Origin: Bartonella taylorii 8TBB
GTDB lineage: Bacteria > Pseudomonadota > Alphaproteobacteria > Rhizobiales > Rhizobiaceae
Reading direction: 5' to 3'
Length of the DNA: 64,000 nucleotides
NCBI RefSeq assembly: GCF_902825155.1
Contig: NZ_CADEAG010000003.1
Span: 1 to 64,000, forward strand
In this document: in pieces, positions 20,474-30,314 of the stretch
Position numbering within the stretch: the first letter of the stretch is position 1
How the letters are laid out: every line of letters starts with the position of its first letter
The notes under the pieces: model-generated
Databases searched by the model: none
Told to the model about the DNA's origin: nothing
Seen by the model: only the letters and a program-made list of their open reading frames with translations
Position numbers and translations under genes: made by a program

Positions 20474-20920
20474 ATGCGGTTAACCAAACAGACAAATTAT
20501 GCGCTCCGGATGCTCATGTACTGTGCAGATAATCAGGGATCTCTTAGTCGTATTCCAGAAATTGCCAAAGCATATGCCGTTTCCGAACTTTTTTTATTTA
20601 AAATCCTTCAGCCACTTGTTGAAGCAGGTTTTATACAAACAGTACGCGGGCGTAATGGTGGCGTTAAATTAGCTAAACCTGCAGCAGAGATTTCGGTAGC
20701 TGATGTTGTAAAAGTAACAGAAGATAACTTTTCCATGGCAGAATGTTTCGATACTGCAGAATCTAATTGCCCACTAATAGATTTTTGTGGTTTAAATACT
20801 GCACTTCAAAAAGCTTTAAATGCTTTTTTTGATGTATTATCAGTGATATCCCTTGCTGATCTTCAACGACCAGCCTTTCAAAATAAATTTAAAATTGATG
20901 ATCATAAAACAATAAACTAA
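20474..20920 (+). CDS. rirA: Rrf2-family iron-responsive regulator RirA
   Basis: RirA is the Fe-S-cluster-sensing repressor that controls iron uptake in Hyphomicrobiales. The 148-residue product has the Rrf2 winged helix (MRLTKQTNYALRMLMYCADN, then IPEIAKAYAVSELFLFKILQ and the wing VRGRNGGVKLA). The three cluster ligands fall at C91, C99 and C105 (AECF, SNCP, DFCG), the spacing expected for RirA. AAAGGAGATGAG at 20462-20473 is a strong ribosome-binding site for the ATG at 20474; the longer upstream frame is not needed. It is followed 22 bp later by ispDF, so the two are probably co-transcribed. Confidence 0.93.
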   Translation: MRLTKQTNYALRMLMYCADNQGSLSRIPEIAKAYAVSELFLFKILQPLVEAGFIQTVRGRNGGVKLAKPAAEISVADVVKVTEDNFSMAECFDTAESNCPLIDFCGLNTALQKALNAFFDVLSVISLADLQRPAFQNKFKIDDHKTIN

Positions 20921-20930
20921 GATAATAAAA

Positions 20931-20935
20931 AGGAG
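20931..20935 (+). promoter_or_regulatory. Ribosome-binding site deciding the ispDF start
   Basis: AGGAG lies 7 nt before the ATT at 20943-20945. No ATG, GTG, TTG or CTG occurs in frame between the upstream in-frame stop (20913) and the conserved IspD N-terminus, so this site supports initiation at ATT. Confidence 0.7.
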
Positions 20936-20942
20936 ATTAAGT

Positions 20943-22136
20943 ATTTCTATTGCAGCAATAATATTAGCCGCTGGACGCGGTGAAAGGGCAAAATCTCCAC
21001 ACAAAATTCCAAAACAGTACCAACTTCTAGGGCAAGAGCCGGTTATTTGTCATACTGTGCGTTGCTTTTTGCAGCATCCAGCCATCACAACGATTATCCT
21101 CGTTATTCATCCAGAAGACCGCCAAATCTGTGAGCAAGCTATCGTTGATTTTAAAGAGCACCTTATCATTGTTGAAGGAGGTAATACACGTCAAATATCT
21201 ACTTTATGTGGGCTTCATGCACTTAAAAAGTTCAAGCCGCAGTATGTGCATATTCATGATGGTGCACGCCCCTTTATCGAAAATCAACTCCTCGATCAAA
21301 TCCACACAACTGTCAATCATCAAGAAGGCGTTCTTCCCGTTCTCGCAATTTCTGATACTCTCAAACGCATAAATAGCGCATACCATGTTTTAGAAACAAT
21401 TCCACGTACTAACCTTTATAGTGCACAAACTCCACAGTGTTTTCCTTTTGAACGCATCTTAGCTGCCCATGAAAAAGCAATGCAAGCTTGTAAAAAAGAA
21501 TTTACTGATGATTCTGCAATTGCGGAATGGTTTGGAATTCCTATGCGTAGCATCCTTGGCGACCCTAATAACATAAAAATTACATGGCACGAAGATTTTG
21601 ATACCGCACATCTATATCTTCAAAAAAAAATGCAAATGTTTCCTGATATCCGCACTGGCAATGGTTATGATGTTCATTCTTTCGAGAAAGGAACTTCCCT
21701 TATATTATGTGGCATAGAAATTCCTTTTCATAAAAAATTGAATGGACACTCCGACGCGGATGTCGCGCTTCATGCACTAACAGATGCTCTTCTCGCTACG
21801 CGAGGTGCAGGAGATATCGGTACACATTTTCCTCCCTCTGATCCCCAATGGAAAAATGCATCATCAGAAATTTTTCTTCGTTACGCTCTTGATGTTGTTA
21901 AACAAGCACGCGGTCGTATTGCCAATGTTGATATCACGCTGATCGCCGAAGAACCTAAAATCGGCCCCTATCGTCATAAAATGAGAGAAAATCTTATGAA
22001 GATACTCACAATTTCACCCGATCGAATCTCCATCAAAGCAACAACAAATGAAAAGCTTGGATTTATTGGTCGTGGTGAAGGCATTGCGGCTTTTGCAACA
22101 GCGAGCGTCCTTTATCTAGGAGAAATTCCTAAATGA
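20943..22136 (+). CDS. ispDF: Bifunctional IspD/IspF enzyme of the MEP isoprenoid pathway, apparent ATT start
   Basis: Fusion of 2-C-methyl-D-erythritol 4-phosphate cytidylyltransferase (IspD) and 2-C-methyl-D-erythritol 2,4-cyclodiphosphate synthase (IspF). About 397 residues. The IspD part opens with the nucleotide-binding AAIILAAGRGERA and continues with HDGARPFI and ETIPRTNLYSAQTPQCF. The IspF part begins at RTGNGYDVHSF with metal ligands in DVH and HSDADV, then GDIGTHFPPSDPQWK. The first canonical in-frame start is GTG at 21057, which would remove the catalytic N-terminal loop; the ATT at 20943 with AGGAG 7 nt upstream is the best start. Its end overlaps the next gene by 4 bp (ATGA). Confidence 0.93.
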   Translation: MSIAAIILAAGRGERAKSPHKIPKQYQLLGQEPVICHTVRCFLQHPAITTIILVIHPEDRQICEQAIVDFKEHLIIVEGGNTRQISTLCGLHALKKFKPQYVHIHDGARPFIENQLLDQIHTTVNHQEGVLPVLAISDTLKRINSAYHVLETIPRTNLYSAQTPQCFPFERILAAHEKAMQACKKEFTDDSAIAEWFGIPMRSILGDPNNIKITWHEDFDTAHLYLQKKMQMFPDIRTGNGYDVHSFEKGTSLILCGIEIPFHKKLNGHSDADVALHALTDALLATRGAGDIGTHFPPSDPQWKNASSEIFLRYALDVVKQARGRIANVDITLIAEEPKIGPYRHKMRENLMKILTISPDRISIKATTNEKLGFIGRGEGIAAFATASVLYLGEIPK

Positions 22137-22621
22137 CATATTTTTGTGAAAAACAAGCACGTGAAGTCCTTACAGCATGTCGCCAAAAAGGTTTGCTTTT
22201 AACCACTGTTGAATCTTGTACAGGAGGGCTTATTGCTGCAAATCTTACACATATTGCAGGATCATCAGATGTATTTGATTGTGGATTTGTCGTTTATTCA
22301 AATGAATCGAAAACACACCTTGTTGGCGTATGTGCTGAACTTATAGAAAAATACGGTGCCGTTTCAAAGGAAGTTGCTCTTGCAATGGCTGAGGGTGGAT
22401 TAAAATACTCACAAGCTGGAATTGCTGTCTCTGTAACAGGAATTGCAGGACCGGGGGGAGCATGCCTTAATAAACCTGTAGGGCTTGTACATTTCGCAGT
22501 TGCTTACAAGAATCATAAAACTCTGCATACAGAAATGCATTTCGGAGATCTTGATCGCAACACTATACGCTATGCAACCGTTGAAAATGCTTTAAAAATG
22601 ATCTTGGAATCTCTCCAATGA
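22133..22621 (+). CDS. CinA-family nicotinamide-nucleotide amidohydrolase (PncC-like)
   Basis: Single-domain CinA C-terminal type protein of 162 residues. The family deamidates nicotinamide mononucleotide in pyridine nucleotide salvage. Visible motifs: TTVESCTGGLIAANLT (residues about 22-37), FVVYSNESKTHLVGV, VSVTGIAGPGG and PVGLVHFAVA, all typical of the active-site region. The N-terminal molybdopterin-binding domain of full-length CinA is absent, as usual in this lineage. It overlaps ispDF by ATGA, so translation is coupled. Confidence 0.9.
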   Translation: MTYFCEKQAREVLTACRQKGLLLTTVESCTGGLIAANLTHIAGSSDVFDCGFVVYSNESKTHLVGVCAELIEKYGAVSKEVALAMAEGGLKYSQAGIAVSVTGIAGPGGACLNKPVGLVHFAVAYKNHKTLHTEMHFGDLDRNTIRYATVENALKMILESLQ

Positions 22622-22714
22622 TATTCTTCACAGCCCAATTTCTAGATTTCACCTCATCACAATCACAGTCCACATCATACAATACTGATTATGCAACAAA
22701 ATCAACTGAATAAA

Positions 22715-23176
22715 TTATGTTCTCGGAGAACCGTAAATTCGATGCGCACGCATTTCAAAAGCATCGGTGAATTTACGAAAAGCAATATCAAACATTGATC
22801 CCATCACCAATCCAAGCATTTTGCTTTTGAACTCATAATCAATAAAAAACTCTACATTACATGCATTGGTATTCTCAATATCATGAAAGATCCAACGATT
22901 TTCAAGATATCTGAATGGGCCATCAATATATTTAACCTCTATCAGATTTTTCTTCGGCTGGAGAAGTACTTGGGTCGTGAAAGTTTCTCGGATAACCTTG
23001 TAGCCAACTATCATATCGGCAAGAAGTAATGTCTTTTCCTCATATTCCTTACGAGAACGGACTATCAACGCCTCACACATTGGTAAAAATTCAGGATAAC
23101 GCTCAATATCTGCAACAAGATCAAACATTTCACTGGCACTATGGACAATTTGCCGATGTGTTGTAAAAGACGGCAT
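22715..23176 (-). CDS. RatA/Coq10-type START-domain protein
   Basis: Small polyketide-cyclase/START domain protein of 153 residues. Homologues are named RatA (reported to interfere with ribosome subunit joining) or Coq10 (ubiquinone binding); the latter role is more plausible in alphaproteobacteria. Motifs seen: HSASEMFDLVADIERYPEFLP at residues about 11-31 and the hydrophobic cavity strands IEVKYIDGPFRYLENRW, with a C-terminal helix containing MLGLVMGSMFDIAFRKF. It starts 2 bp after the lipA stop and is likely translated from the same mRNA. No antitoxin partner is next to it, so I would not call it a toxin. Confidence 0.85.
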   Translation of the reverse strand: MPSFTTHRQIVHSASEMFDLVADIERYPEFLPMCEALIVRSRKEYEEKTLLLADMIVGYKVIRETFTTQVLLQPKKNLIEVKYIDGPFRYLENRWIFHDIENTNACNVEFFIDYEFKSKMLGLVMGSMFDIAFRKFTDAFEMRAHRIYGSPRT

Positions 23177-23178
23177 AA

Positions 23179-24141
23179 TTATCTCTGCAAGGCAAATTTT
23201 TCATCACGCGCCTTTTGCAAAATTGCAAAATCATCGCCTGCATGATGAGATGAACGCGTCAGAGGGTTGGAAGCCATATGTAAAAACCCCTTTACTTTAC
23301 CAATCTTGGCAAAAGACTCAAATTCTTCAGGAGGTACAAAACGAATAACCGGATGATGCTTTCGCGTAGGCTGTAAATATTGCCCAATTGTCATAAAATC
23401 AACATCAGCAGAGCGCAAATCATCCATCAATTGAAGTATTTCATTTCGTTCTTCCCCAAGCCCAACCATAATCCCTGATTTTGTAAAAATTGTTGGATCA
23501 AGCTCTTTAACGCGTTGTAAGAGCCGAACCGAATGAAAATAACGCGCACCTGGACGGACCTTTAAATATTTAGATGGAACTGTTTCTAAATTATGATTAA
23601 AAACATCAGGCTTAGCAGCAACAACAATTTCTAAAGCTCCATCTTTATGGCGAAAATCAGGTGTAAGAACTTCAACTGTTGTCTTGGGAGCCTTTTTACG
23701 AATAGCATAAATAACTTTTGCAAAATGCTCAGCACCGCCATCAGCAAGGTCATCACGATCAACAGATGTAATGACGACATGTTTTAATTCCATCTGTGCA
23801 ACGGCATTCGCCACACGTTCTGGCTCATTATCATCAACTGCAAGTGGAATACCTGTTGCAACATTGCAAAAAGCACATGCCCGTGTACATATTTCACCCA
23901 AAATCATAAAACTGGCATGTCGCTGACTCCAACACTCGCCAACATTTGGGCATCCCGCTTCTTCACATACGGTTACTAATTTATGAGTGCGTACAATACC
24001 GTGCGTTTCTTTATATATCTGTGATGTTGGCGCTTTTACGCGAATCCACTCCGGTTTTTTTTGAATGCTTGTATCCGGACGATGCGCCTTTTCAGGATGA
24101 CGCAGACGTCTATTTGTAACTCTATCAACCACCGTAACCAT
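23179..24141 (-). CDS. lipA: Lipoyl synthase
   Basis: Radical-SAM enzyme that inserts two sulfurs into octanoyl groups on lipoyl domains. The 320-residue product has both iron-sulfur motifs: the auxiliary-cluster cysteines [12 protein letters not shown] (Cx4Cx5C) at about residues 59-70 and the radical [11 protein letters not shown] (Cx3Cx2C). The C-terminal serine motif reads [12 protein letters not shown]. The start [10 protein letters not shown] is usual for the order. The gene follows lpdA and the pdh genes on the same strand, matching its role in activating PdhB and PdhC lipoyl domains. Confidence 0.97.
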   Translation of the reverse strand: MVTVVDRVTNRRLRHPEKAHRPDTSIQKKPEWIRVKAPTSQIYKETHGIVRTHKLVTVCEEAGCPNVGECWSQRHASFMILGEICTRACAFCNVATGIPLAVDDNEPERVANAVAQMELKHVVITSVDRDDLADGGAEHFAKVIYAIRKKAPKTTVEVLTPDFRHKDGALEIVVAAKPDVFNHNLETVPSKYLKVRPGARYFHSVRLLQRVKELDPTIFTKSGIMVGLGEERNEILQLMDDLRSADVDFMTIGQYLQPTRKHHPVIRFVPPEEFESFAKIGKVKGFLHMASNPLTRSSHHAGDDFAILQKARDEKFALQR

Positions 24142-24210
24142 CTAAGACCTCTGCTTTTTAAATATGGAATGCAAATCACATAAAAACAAGATTTTCAAGC
24201 AATCCAACTA

Positions 24211-25671
24211 TCAAGCATTTAAAACCTGACCATAAGCATCCAATACACTCTCTTTCATCATTTCTGATAATGTTGGATGCGGAAAAACGGTATGCATTAA
24301 TTCTTCTTCGGTTGTTTCAAGATTCATAGCAACAACAAAACCTTGAATTAGTTCTGTTACTTCTGCTCCTACCATATGTGCACCAAGCAGTTGCCCCGTT
24401 TTTTTATCAAAAATAGTTTTAACCAATCCCTGATCTTCTCCTAAAGCAATGGCCTTACCATTCGCTGCAAAAGAATAACGACCAACACGTATATCATAGC
24501 CAGCTTCTTTTGCTGCTGTTTCTGAAAAGCCTACAGAGGCAACTTGTGGTGTACAATATATACATCCTGGAATTTTTCTCTTATCAAGCGGATGAATATT
24601 CTCCAAACCCGCGAGATGTTCAATGCATATCACACCTTCTTCTTCTGCTTTATGTGCCAACATAGGAGGACCAGCCACATCACCAATAGCATAAATACCC
24701 TCTACCCCTGTCCAACTCCATTCATCGGTTACAATACACCCACGTTCAGTTTTTATACCCAATGCTTCTAATCCTAGATTCTCAATATTACCCTGAACCC
24801 CAACAGCTGAAATCAACCGATCAGCTGTAATTGTTTCTGTCTTACCCTTAACATCAATATGCGCAATAACAGAATCAGAAGCTTTTTCAACCTTCATTAC
24901 TTTCGCTTGCGTGAGAATTCGTATACCTTTTTTCTCTAACTGTTTACGAGCAAATGTTGAAATTTCAACATCCTCAGCAGGCATAATATGAGGCATCATT
25001 TCAACAACAGTTACTGTCGCTCCCATATCATGATAAAAAGAGGCAAATTCAATGCCAATTGCTCCAGACCCCATTACCAAAAGCGATTTTGGTATTGACT
25101 GTGGAATCATAGCTTCAAAATAAGTCCAAATAAGCTTTCCATCTGGTTCAAGTCCAAGGAGAGAACGAGGACGTGCACCCGTTGCAATAATAATGTGCTT
25201 TGCTTGATAAGTTCCTTCCCCTAATGTACCTTTAGGTACTGGATTTTGTGGTTGCATAATCGGTTTGGACGATGAAGAAACCATAATTTCCGTAAGGTGG
25301 CTCCCTTTTGCCTTCTTGGTAAGCTTTGCTTCACCCCAAATAATGTCAATTTTATTTTTTTTCATCAAAAAACCAACACCAGCATTTAAACGCGCTGAAA
25401 CTCCGCGTGAACGTGCTACAACATCTTTGATATTTGCTTCAATTGACCCGTTAAGCTTCAGTCCATAATCTTTTGCATGTTCAGCAAAATGCTTTATTTC
25501 CGCCGAACGCAAAAGTGCTTTTGTTGGAATACACCCCCAATTTAAGCAAATCCCACCAAGATGTTCACGTTCAACAATCGCAGTCTTGAAGCCACATTGC
25601 GCCGCACGAATTGCGGTTACATATCCTCCAGGACCTGATCCAATCACAATTACATCATAAAGATTCGCCAC
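24211..25671 (-). CDS. lpdA: Dihydrolipoyl dehydrogenase (E3), GTG start
   Basis: Flavoprotein disulfide reductase that reoxidises dihydrolipoamide of the PDH complex. The 486-residue protein shows the FAD motif VIGSGPGGYVTAIRAAQ, the redox-active disulfide GGICLNWGCIPTKAL, the NAD motif VMGSGAIGIEFASFY, the second FAD motif GIYAIGDVAG and the C-terminal interface HPHPTLSEMMKES (here VFPHPTLSE). I chose GTG at 25669-25671 because GGAGG (25679-25683) stands 7 nt before it and it gives the canonical ANLYDVIVIGSG start; the frame is open for 13 codons further upstream. It lies in the pdhA-pdhB-pdhC-lpdA-lipA series. Confidence 0.95.
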   Translation of the reverse strand: MANLYDVIVIGSGPGGYVTAIRAAQCGFKTAIVEREHLGGICLNWGCIPTKALLRSAEIKHFAEHAKDYGLKLNGSIEANIKDVVARSRGVSARLNAGVGFLMKKNKIDIIWGEAKLTKKAKGSHLTEIMVSSSSKPIMQPQNPVPKGTLGEGTYQAKHIIIATGARPRSLLGLEPDGKLIWTYFEAMIPQSIPKSLLVMGSGAIGIEFASFYHDMGATVTVVEMMPHIMPAEDVEISTFARKQLEKKGIRILTQAKVMKVEKASDSVIAHIDVKGKTETITADRLISAVGVQGNIENLGLEALGIKTERGCIVTDEWSWTGVEGIYAIGDVAGPPMLAHKAEEEGVICIEHLAGLENIHPLDKRKIPGCIYCTPQVASVGFSETAAKEAGYDIRVGRYSFAANGKAIALGEDQGLVKTIFDKKTGQLLGAHMVGAEVTELIQGFVVAMNLETTEEELMHTVFPHPTLSEMMKESVLDAYGQVLNA

Positions 25672-25895
25672 AGTAATTCCTCCACGGATATATACAAAAC
25701 GGATACGCACTCTTTGAGCTTAAGACTAAAAAACAACTTCACAGAATCACGTGTCTTTCATTTCAAACTTACCATATATGCCTTTATCAAATCAGAAGAG
25801 GCAGCAATATCGCCATTCAAACTCTCTCAATCTAGCCTCTACCATATTAACATATCATCCCCACACACAATTTATGTGAAGCACTTTTAAACAGC

Positions 25896-27224
25896 TCAAA
25901 TTAGCATTGCTAATGGATTTTCAATCATCTTCTTAAAAGTCCGAGCAAGCTCTGCTGCTAACGCACCATCAACAGCACGATGATCAGCAGAAATTGTAAC
26001 CGACATGACCGTCGCAACCACCAATGCACCATTTTTAACAACAGCCCGTTGTTCACCTGCTCCAATCGCAAAAATCGTCGCATGCGGCGGATTAAGAATA
26101 GCAGAAAAACTTTTTACACCATACATCCCCATATTTGATACAGCTGTTGTTCCCCCCTGATATTCTTCCATTTTTAACTTGCGCTCACGTGCACGCTTTG
26201 CAAAATCCTTCATCTCATGAGAAATAATTGATAAAGATTTTTCTTCTGCATGGCGAACAATTGGTGTAATTAATCCGTTTGCAACAGATACAGCTACCCC
26301 AACATCACAATGTTTGTGATGAAGTATTCCATCTTCAAGCCAAGATACATTTGCATCGGGAACGGACTTCAAAGAAAGTGCTACCGCTTTAATAATCATA
26401 TCGTTAACGGAAAGTTTGTAAACAGGCGCAGCCCCTTCTTGCGTCTTGACCATCGGTGCCGCAGCATTCAATTGCGCACGCAACTCTAATAACGCATCGA
26501 GTTCACAATCTAGAGTCACATAGAAATGTGGTATTTTTTGCTTTGATTCCACCAAACGTTTAGCGATTGTTTTACGCATATTATTATGGGGTATGAATGT
26601 GTATTCATCTTCTTTGAAAAGTTGCAATATCTGTTTATCAGAAGCAGCTGCCACTATCGGCTGTTCAATTTGTGATGAGCCTGAAGTCCTTAAAATACCA
26701 CTATTCACGGCTTTTTCTACATCACGCTTGATAATACGCCCATGAGGACCACTCCCAGTAACAAGTGATAAATCAAGACCTGCATGAGCCGCCAATCGCC
26801 GTGCTAAGGGAGAAGCAAAAAGGCGTATGTCCTTTTTATCTCTTTCTACTAACTGCTGACTCAGTGATACAGGAGGCACCTGTGCTGTCTTTAAATCTGC
26901 CTGTTTTACATCCTTTGATTTTTTAATTGTAAAAGAGGTAGAGATTTCTTCTGCAACCTTTGCAGCCTCGGCCAAATCTTCACCTTCTTCTGCTAAAACA
27001 GCAATTAAACTATTCACTTTAACGCCTTGCGTTCCAGCAGGAACAACGATCTTAGCAACCTTTCCCTCATCAACAGCCTCTATTTCCATTGTTGCTTTAT
27101 CTGTCTCAATTTCAGCAATAACGTCACCAGAGGAAACCTTATCTCCTACCTTAACATTCCATTTTGATAAAGTCCCTTCTTCCATCGTTGGAGAAAGCGC
27201 AGGCATTGTAATTTTAATGGGCAT
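25896..27224 (-). CDS. pdhC: Pyruvate dehydrogenase E2, dihydrolipoamide acetyltransferase
   Basis: Core of the PDH complex that transfers acetyl groups to CoA. The 442-residue protein has one N-terminal lipoyl domain with the lipoylated lysine at K43 (EIETDKATMEIEA), a linker, a peripheral subunit-binding domain (FASPLARRLAAHAGLDL... GPHGRIIKRDVE, about 135-172) and the catalytic domain ending with the active-site ISADHRAVDGALAAE. It begins 14 bp after pdhB, probably in one transcript. A 220-bp gap separates it from lpdA. Confidence 0.96.
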   Translation of the reverse strand: MPIKITMPALSPTMEEGTLSKWNVKVGDKVSSGDVIAEIETDKATMEIEAVDEGKVAKIVVPAGTQGVKVNSLIAVLAEEGEDLAEAAKVAEEISTSFTIKKSKDVKQADLKTAQVPPVSLSQQLVERDKKDIRLFASPLARRLAAHAGLDLSLVTGSGPHGRIIKRDVEKAVNSGILRTSGSSQIEQPIVAAASDKQILQLFKEDEYTFIPHNNMRKTIAKRLVESKQKIPHFYVTLDCELDALLELRAQLNAAAPMVKTQEGAAPVYKLSVNDMIIKAVALSLKSVPDANVSWLEDGILHHKHCDVGVAVSVANGLITPIVRHAEEKSLSIISHEMKDFAKRARERKLKMEEYQGGTTAVSNMGMYGVKSFSAILNPPHATIFAIGAGEQRAVVKNGALVVATVMSVTISADHRAVDGALAAELARTFKKMIENPLAMLI

Positions 27225-27238
27225 AGTGCTTTCCTCCG

Positions 27239-28612
27239 TTATGCTCTATAAGTCACAGACTTAACGGCTTCAACAATTTCAGCAATATTGGGCAAAGCCA
27301 ATTTTTCAAGATTGGCAGCATAAGGCATGGGAACATCCTTGCCAGAAATTGTAGCAACTGGCGCATCAAGATAGTCAAAAGCCTGCTGCATAACACGCGT
27401 TGCTATTTCAGTGCCAACGGATGACTGAGGATACCCCTCTTCAATTGTTACCAAACGACCTGTCTTTTTAACTGAAGCAAGAATTGTTGGAAGATCCATC
27501 GGACGAATTGTCCGTAGATCAATTAACTCTACATCAACACCAAGTTTTTCAATTTCTGGCAACGCTTGAACTGCATAATGCATCCCAATTCCACATGCAA
27601 CAATCGTAACATCTTGTCCAGATTTATGAATACGTGCCCGACCGATAGGTAAAACAAAATCATCTATTTGAGGAACGTCAAATTGATGACCATACAAAAT
27701 CTCATTTTCAAGAAAAATAACAGGATTGTCATCACGAATAGCAGCTTTTAGCAAACCTTTTGCATCTGCAGCACTATAAGGCATAACAACTTTAAGACCT
27801 GGCACATGACTATACCATGCGGCATAGCACTGAGAATGTTGAGCGCCTACACGCGCAGCCGCACCATTGGGACCACGAAAAACCATAGGAGCGGTCATTT
27901 GTCCACCAGACATATAACGCGTTTTTGCTGCTGAGTTGATAATTTGATCAATTGCCTGCATAGCAAAATTAAACGTCATGAACTCAACAATGGGACGCAA
28001 CCCTCCAAAGGCAGCACCAACAGCTAATCCTGCAAAACCATGTTCTGTGATTGGTGTATCGATAACTCTGCGTGCACCAAATTCTTCCAATAAACCTTGG
28101 CTAACTTTATAAGCACCTTGATATTCCGCTACTTCTTCTCCCAATAGAAAAACCATCTCATCACGCCGCATCTCTTCAGCCATAGCCTGATTAAGCGCCT
28201 CACGCACCGTCATTGTAACTGTTTGTGTTCCTGCTGGAATATCAAAATCAGGAATAGTAGTTAAAATGGGATACTCTAGTACTGATGAAGAAAAAGACGA
28301 AGATCCACCACTGGTTTTTTGCTGTGCATTTAAAGAATCGGAAGTTTGCGAAATATCCTCAACACTTTCACCTTCCTCTAACAACACCGCAATAACAGTG
28401 TTAACCTTCACACTTTCAGAACCTTCAAGCACGCAAATTTTACCAAGAGTTCCTTCATCGATAGCCTCTACTTCCATTATTGCTTTATCTGTTTCAATTT
28501 CAGCAATTATATCACCAGAGCTAACTTTATCGCCTTCTTTCTTGAACCATTTAGATAATTTACCTTCTTCCATCGTTGGTGAAAGCGCCGGCATCAAAAT
28601 ATCAATAGACAT
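27239..28612 (-). CDS. pdhB: Pyruvate dehydrogenase E1 beta subunit with N-terminal lipoyl domain
   Basis: Beta subunit of the thiamine-diphosphate-dependent E1. The 457-residue protein is longer than a plain E1 beta (about 330) because it begins with a lipoyl domain resembling that of PdhC, with the lysine at K43 in [13 protein letters not shown], followed by a Ser/Gln-rich linker to about residue 130. The E1 beta core starts at [17 protein letters not shown] and includes [15 protein letters not shown] and [11 protein letters not shown]. This fusion is known in alphaproteobacterial PDH. It sits 16 bp after pdhA. Confidence 0.96.
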   Translation of the reverse strand: MSIDILMPALSPTMEEGKLSKWFKKEGDKVSSGDIIAEIETDKAIMEVEAIDEGTLGKICVLEGSESVKVNTVIAVLLEEGESVEDISQTSDSLNAQQKTSGGSSSFSSSVLEYPILTTIPDFDIPAGTQTVTMTVREALNQAMAEEMRRDEMVFLLGEEVAEYQGAYKVSQGLLEEFGARRVIDTPITEHGFAGLAVGAAFGGLRPIVEFMTFNFAMQAIDQIINSAAKTRYMSGGQMTAPMVFRGPNGAAARVGAQHSQCYAAWYSHVPGLKVVMPYSAADAKGLLKAAIRDDNPVIFLENEILYGHQFDVPQIDDFVLPIGRARIHKSGQDVTIVACGIGMHYAVQALPEIEKLGVDVELIDLRTIRPMDLPTILASVKKTGRLVTIEEGYPQSSVGTEIATRVMQQAFDYLDAPVATISGKDVPMPYAANLEKLALPNIAEIVEAVKSVTYRA

Positions 28613-28628
28613 ACTTGCTTCCCTCGCA

Positions 28629-29669
28629 TCAAACTAAAACATCAGTATAGAGCTCAGAAGCATCTGGCTCTTGATCACTTTGCGCAAAATCCGCCGCATC
28701 CGCAACAACCGCACGTACCTCTTTATCAATAGACTTTAAATCGTCTTCGCTCGCAAAACCTTGTTCAAGAATTCGATTCTTCACCTGATCAATTGGATCG
28801 TGATCTTCTTTTATTTTCTGAACCTCTTCTTTTGAGCGGTATTTTGCTGGATCAGACATGGAATGACCACGATAGCGATAGGTCTGCATATCAAGAATAA
28901 TCGGCCCTTTACCCGAACGCGCCCAAGAAACTGCCTCATCAGCAGCTCCTTTTACTGCGCGAACATCCATGCCATCAACAACAATGCCTGGAATTTCAAA
29001 AGAAAGACCACGACGAGAAAAATCAGTCTCTGCCGATGCACGCGCAACAGATGTTCCCATGGCATACTGGTTATTTTCAATAATATAAACAACAGGAAGC
29101 TTCCAAAGCGAAGCCATATTAAAACTTTCGTAAACCTGTCCCTGATTGGCTGCACCATCACCAAAATACACCAATGTCACATTATCTTTACCAAGGTACT
29201 GATTCGAAAACGCCAAACCAGAACCTATTGGAACCTGTGCACCAACAATACCATGTCCTCCATAAAAATTCTTTTCTTTAGAAAACATATGCATCGAACC
29301 TCCTTTTCCCTTGGAAAAGCCACCTTGACGCCCCGTTAGTTCTGCCATGACACCACGCGGACTCATACCAACCGCCAGCATATGCCCATGATCACGGTAA
29401 GATGTGATAACTTGGTCACCTTCTTTGGCTGCCTTCAACGTTCCAATAACAACAGCTTCCTGCCCAATGTAGAGATGACAAAAACCACCAATAAGCCCCA
29501 TACCATAAAGTTGCCCTGCCTTTTCTTCAAAACGACGAATTAAAAGCATCTCACGATAAGCATCAATTTCTTCTTGTGCTGTAAAACGTGCTATTGGTGC
29601 TCTCTTTGTGGTGTTTGATAATACAGTGTGCACCACCGATGCAGAGCCTTTTTTAGACTTTTCTGCCAT
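28629..29669 (-). CDS. pdhA: Pyruvate dehydrogenase E1 alpha subunit
   Basis: Catalyses decarboxylation of pyruvate with thiamine diphosphate. The 346-residue product shows the TPP-binding motif [20 protein letters not shown] (GDG...N) near residues 170-189, the phosphorylation-loop equivalent [16 protein letters not shown] and the N-terminal [23 protein letters not shown] is centred 10 nt before the ATG. It is first of the pdhA-pdhB-pdhC series and follows ftsB. A plus-strand frame at 28863-29339 is a shadow of this gene. Confidence 0.97.
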   Translation of the reverse strand: MAEKSKKGSASVVHTVLSNTTKRAPIARFTAQEEIDAYREMLLIRRFEEKAGQLYGMGLIGGFCHLYIGQEAVVIGTLKAAKEGDQVITSYRDHGHMLAVGMSPRGVMAELTGRQGGFSKGKGGSMHMFSKEKNFYGGHGIVGAQVPIGSGLAFSNQYLGKDNVTLVYFGDGAANQGQVYESFNMASLWKLPVVYIIENNQYAMGTSVARASAETDFSRRGLSFEIPGIVVDGMDVRAVKGAADEAVSWARSGKGPIILDMQTYRYRGHSMSDPAKYRSKEEVQKIKEDHDPIDQVKNRILEQGFASEDDLKSIDKEVRAVVADAADFAQSDQEPDASELYTDVLV

Positions 29670-29810
29670 ACTAAACTCCCTTTTATGATTGTTTAGGAAT
29701 AACCTTTACGGACGAAAGTTACAAGCATTATCAATCAGCACAAACGCTATCATTGGCAGTTGTTTTAAAATATTTTTTGAAACCCAGTTATCTCTCATTA
29801 ACTTTTAATA

Positions 29811-30128
29811 TCATTTACAAGGAGTTAGGATTGTTAGTTCATTTGGCTTGGAAAAATTTAAATTTTTCCGTATATACTCATCCAGCATATCTCTTTCAAT
29901 ACGCCCATTTCGTAAAAGAGAAATGCGCTTTTCAATGGACATCCGTTCAGATTCTACTTTGTGAAGTTCTCCTTCTAATTCAACAATATATTGATTAACC
30001 TCACTACGTGAATATAATCCGTACTCACCATGATAAATATGATAACTGAAATAGCTCAAAACTCCTACCGTTATAAACGGTAGTACAAAGCGTACTTTGA
30101 TTGATCGACGTTTCTGCTTTGTCCACAT
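29811..30128 (-). CDS. ftsB: FtsB/DivIC-type septum formation initiator
   Basis: Bitopic division protein that in bacteria joins FtsQ and FtsL at the septum. About 105 residues: a basic start (MWTKQKRRSIK), one membrane helix (FVLPFITVGVLSYFSYHIY), the conserved HGEYGLYSRSEV segment, then a coiled coil (VELEGELHKVESERMSIEKRISLL) and the family tail RIERDMLDEYIRKNLNF. The ATG at 30126-30128 gives the usual N-terminus; an in-frame ATG at 30152 is possible. The 5' half (roughly 29991-30144) has two truncated copies upstream at 30820-30998 and 31622-31806. Confidence 0.88.
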   Translation of the reverse strand: MWTKQKRRSIKVRFVLPFITVGVLSYFSYHIYHGEYGLYSRSEVNQYIVELEGELHKVESERMSIEKRISLLRNGRIERDMLDEYIRKNLNFSKPNELTILTPCK

Positions 30129-30314
30129 AAAATAGCACAGTCTTGATAGCATAACCCTGTTAAAATTTTGCCTAACTATGCACGATTTTGATTAACACCT
30201 CATTACTTAATCTACACACGCAAACAATTTGTTATCACCAATTTACCCCCCCTCAAGACAATCAAAATAAGCTGAATGCCCCACTTTGTTATATGACAAA
30301 TATTGGATATCCCA

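Noticed and set aside
22715-23176. RatA annotated as a toxin of a toxin-antitoxin pair
   Set aside because: No RatB-like partner adjacent; it sits with lipA and the PDH genes, and the START fold fits a Coq10-type role.
28266-28637. 123-codon plus-strand frame opposite pdhB
   Set aside because: Antisense of the lipoyl domain and linker; Ser/Ile-rich shadow.
28863-29339. 158-codon plus-strand open frame
   Set aside because: Lies opposite pdhA codons; Asn/Thr-rich low-complexity translation typical of an antisense shadow.
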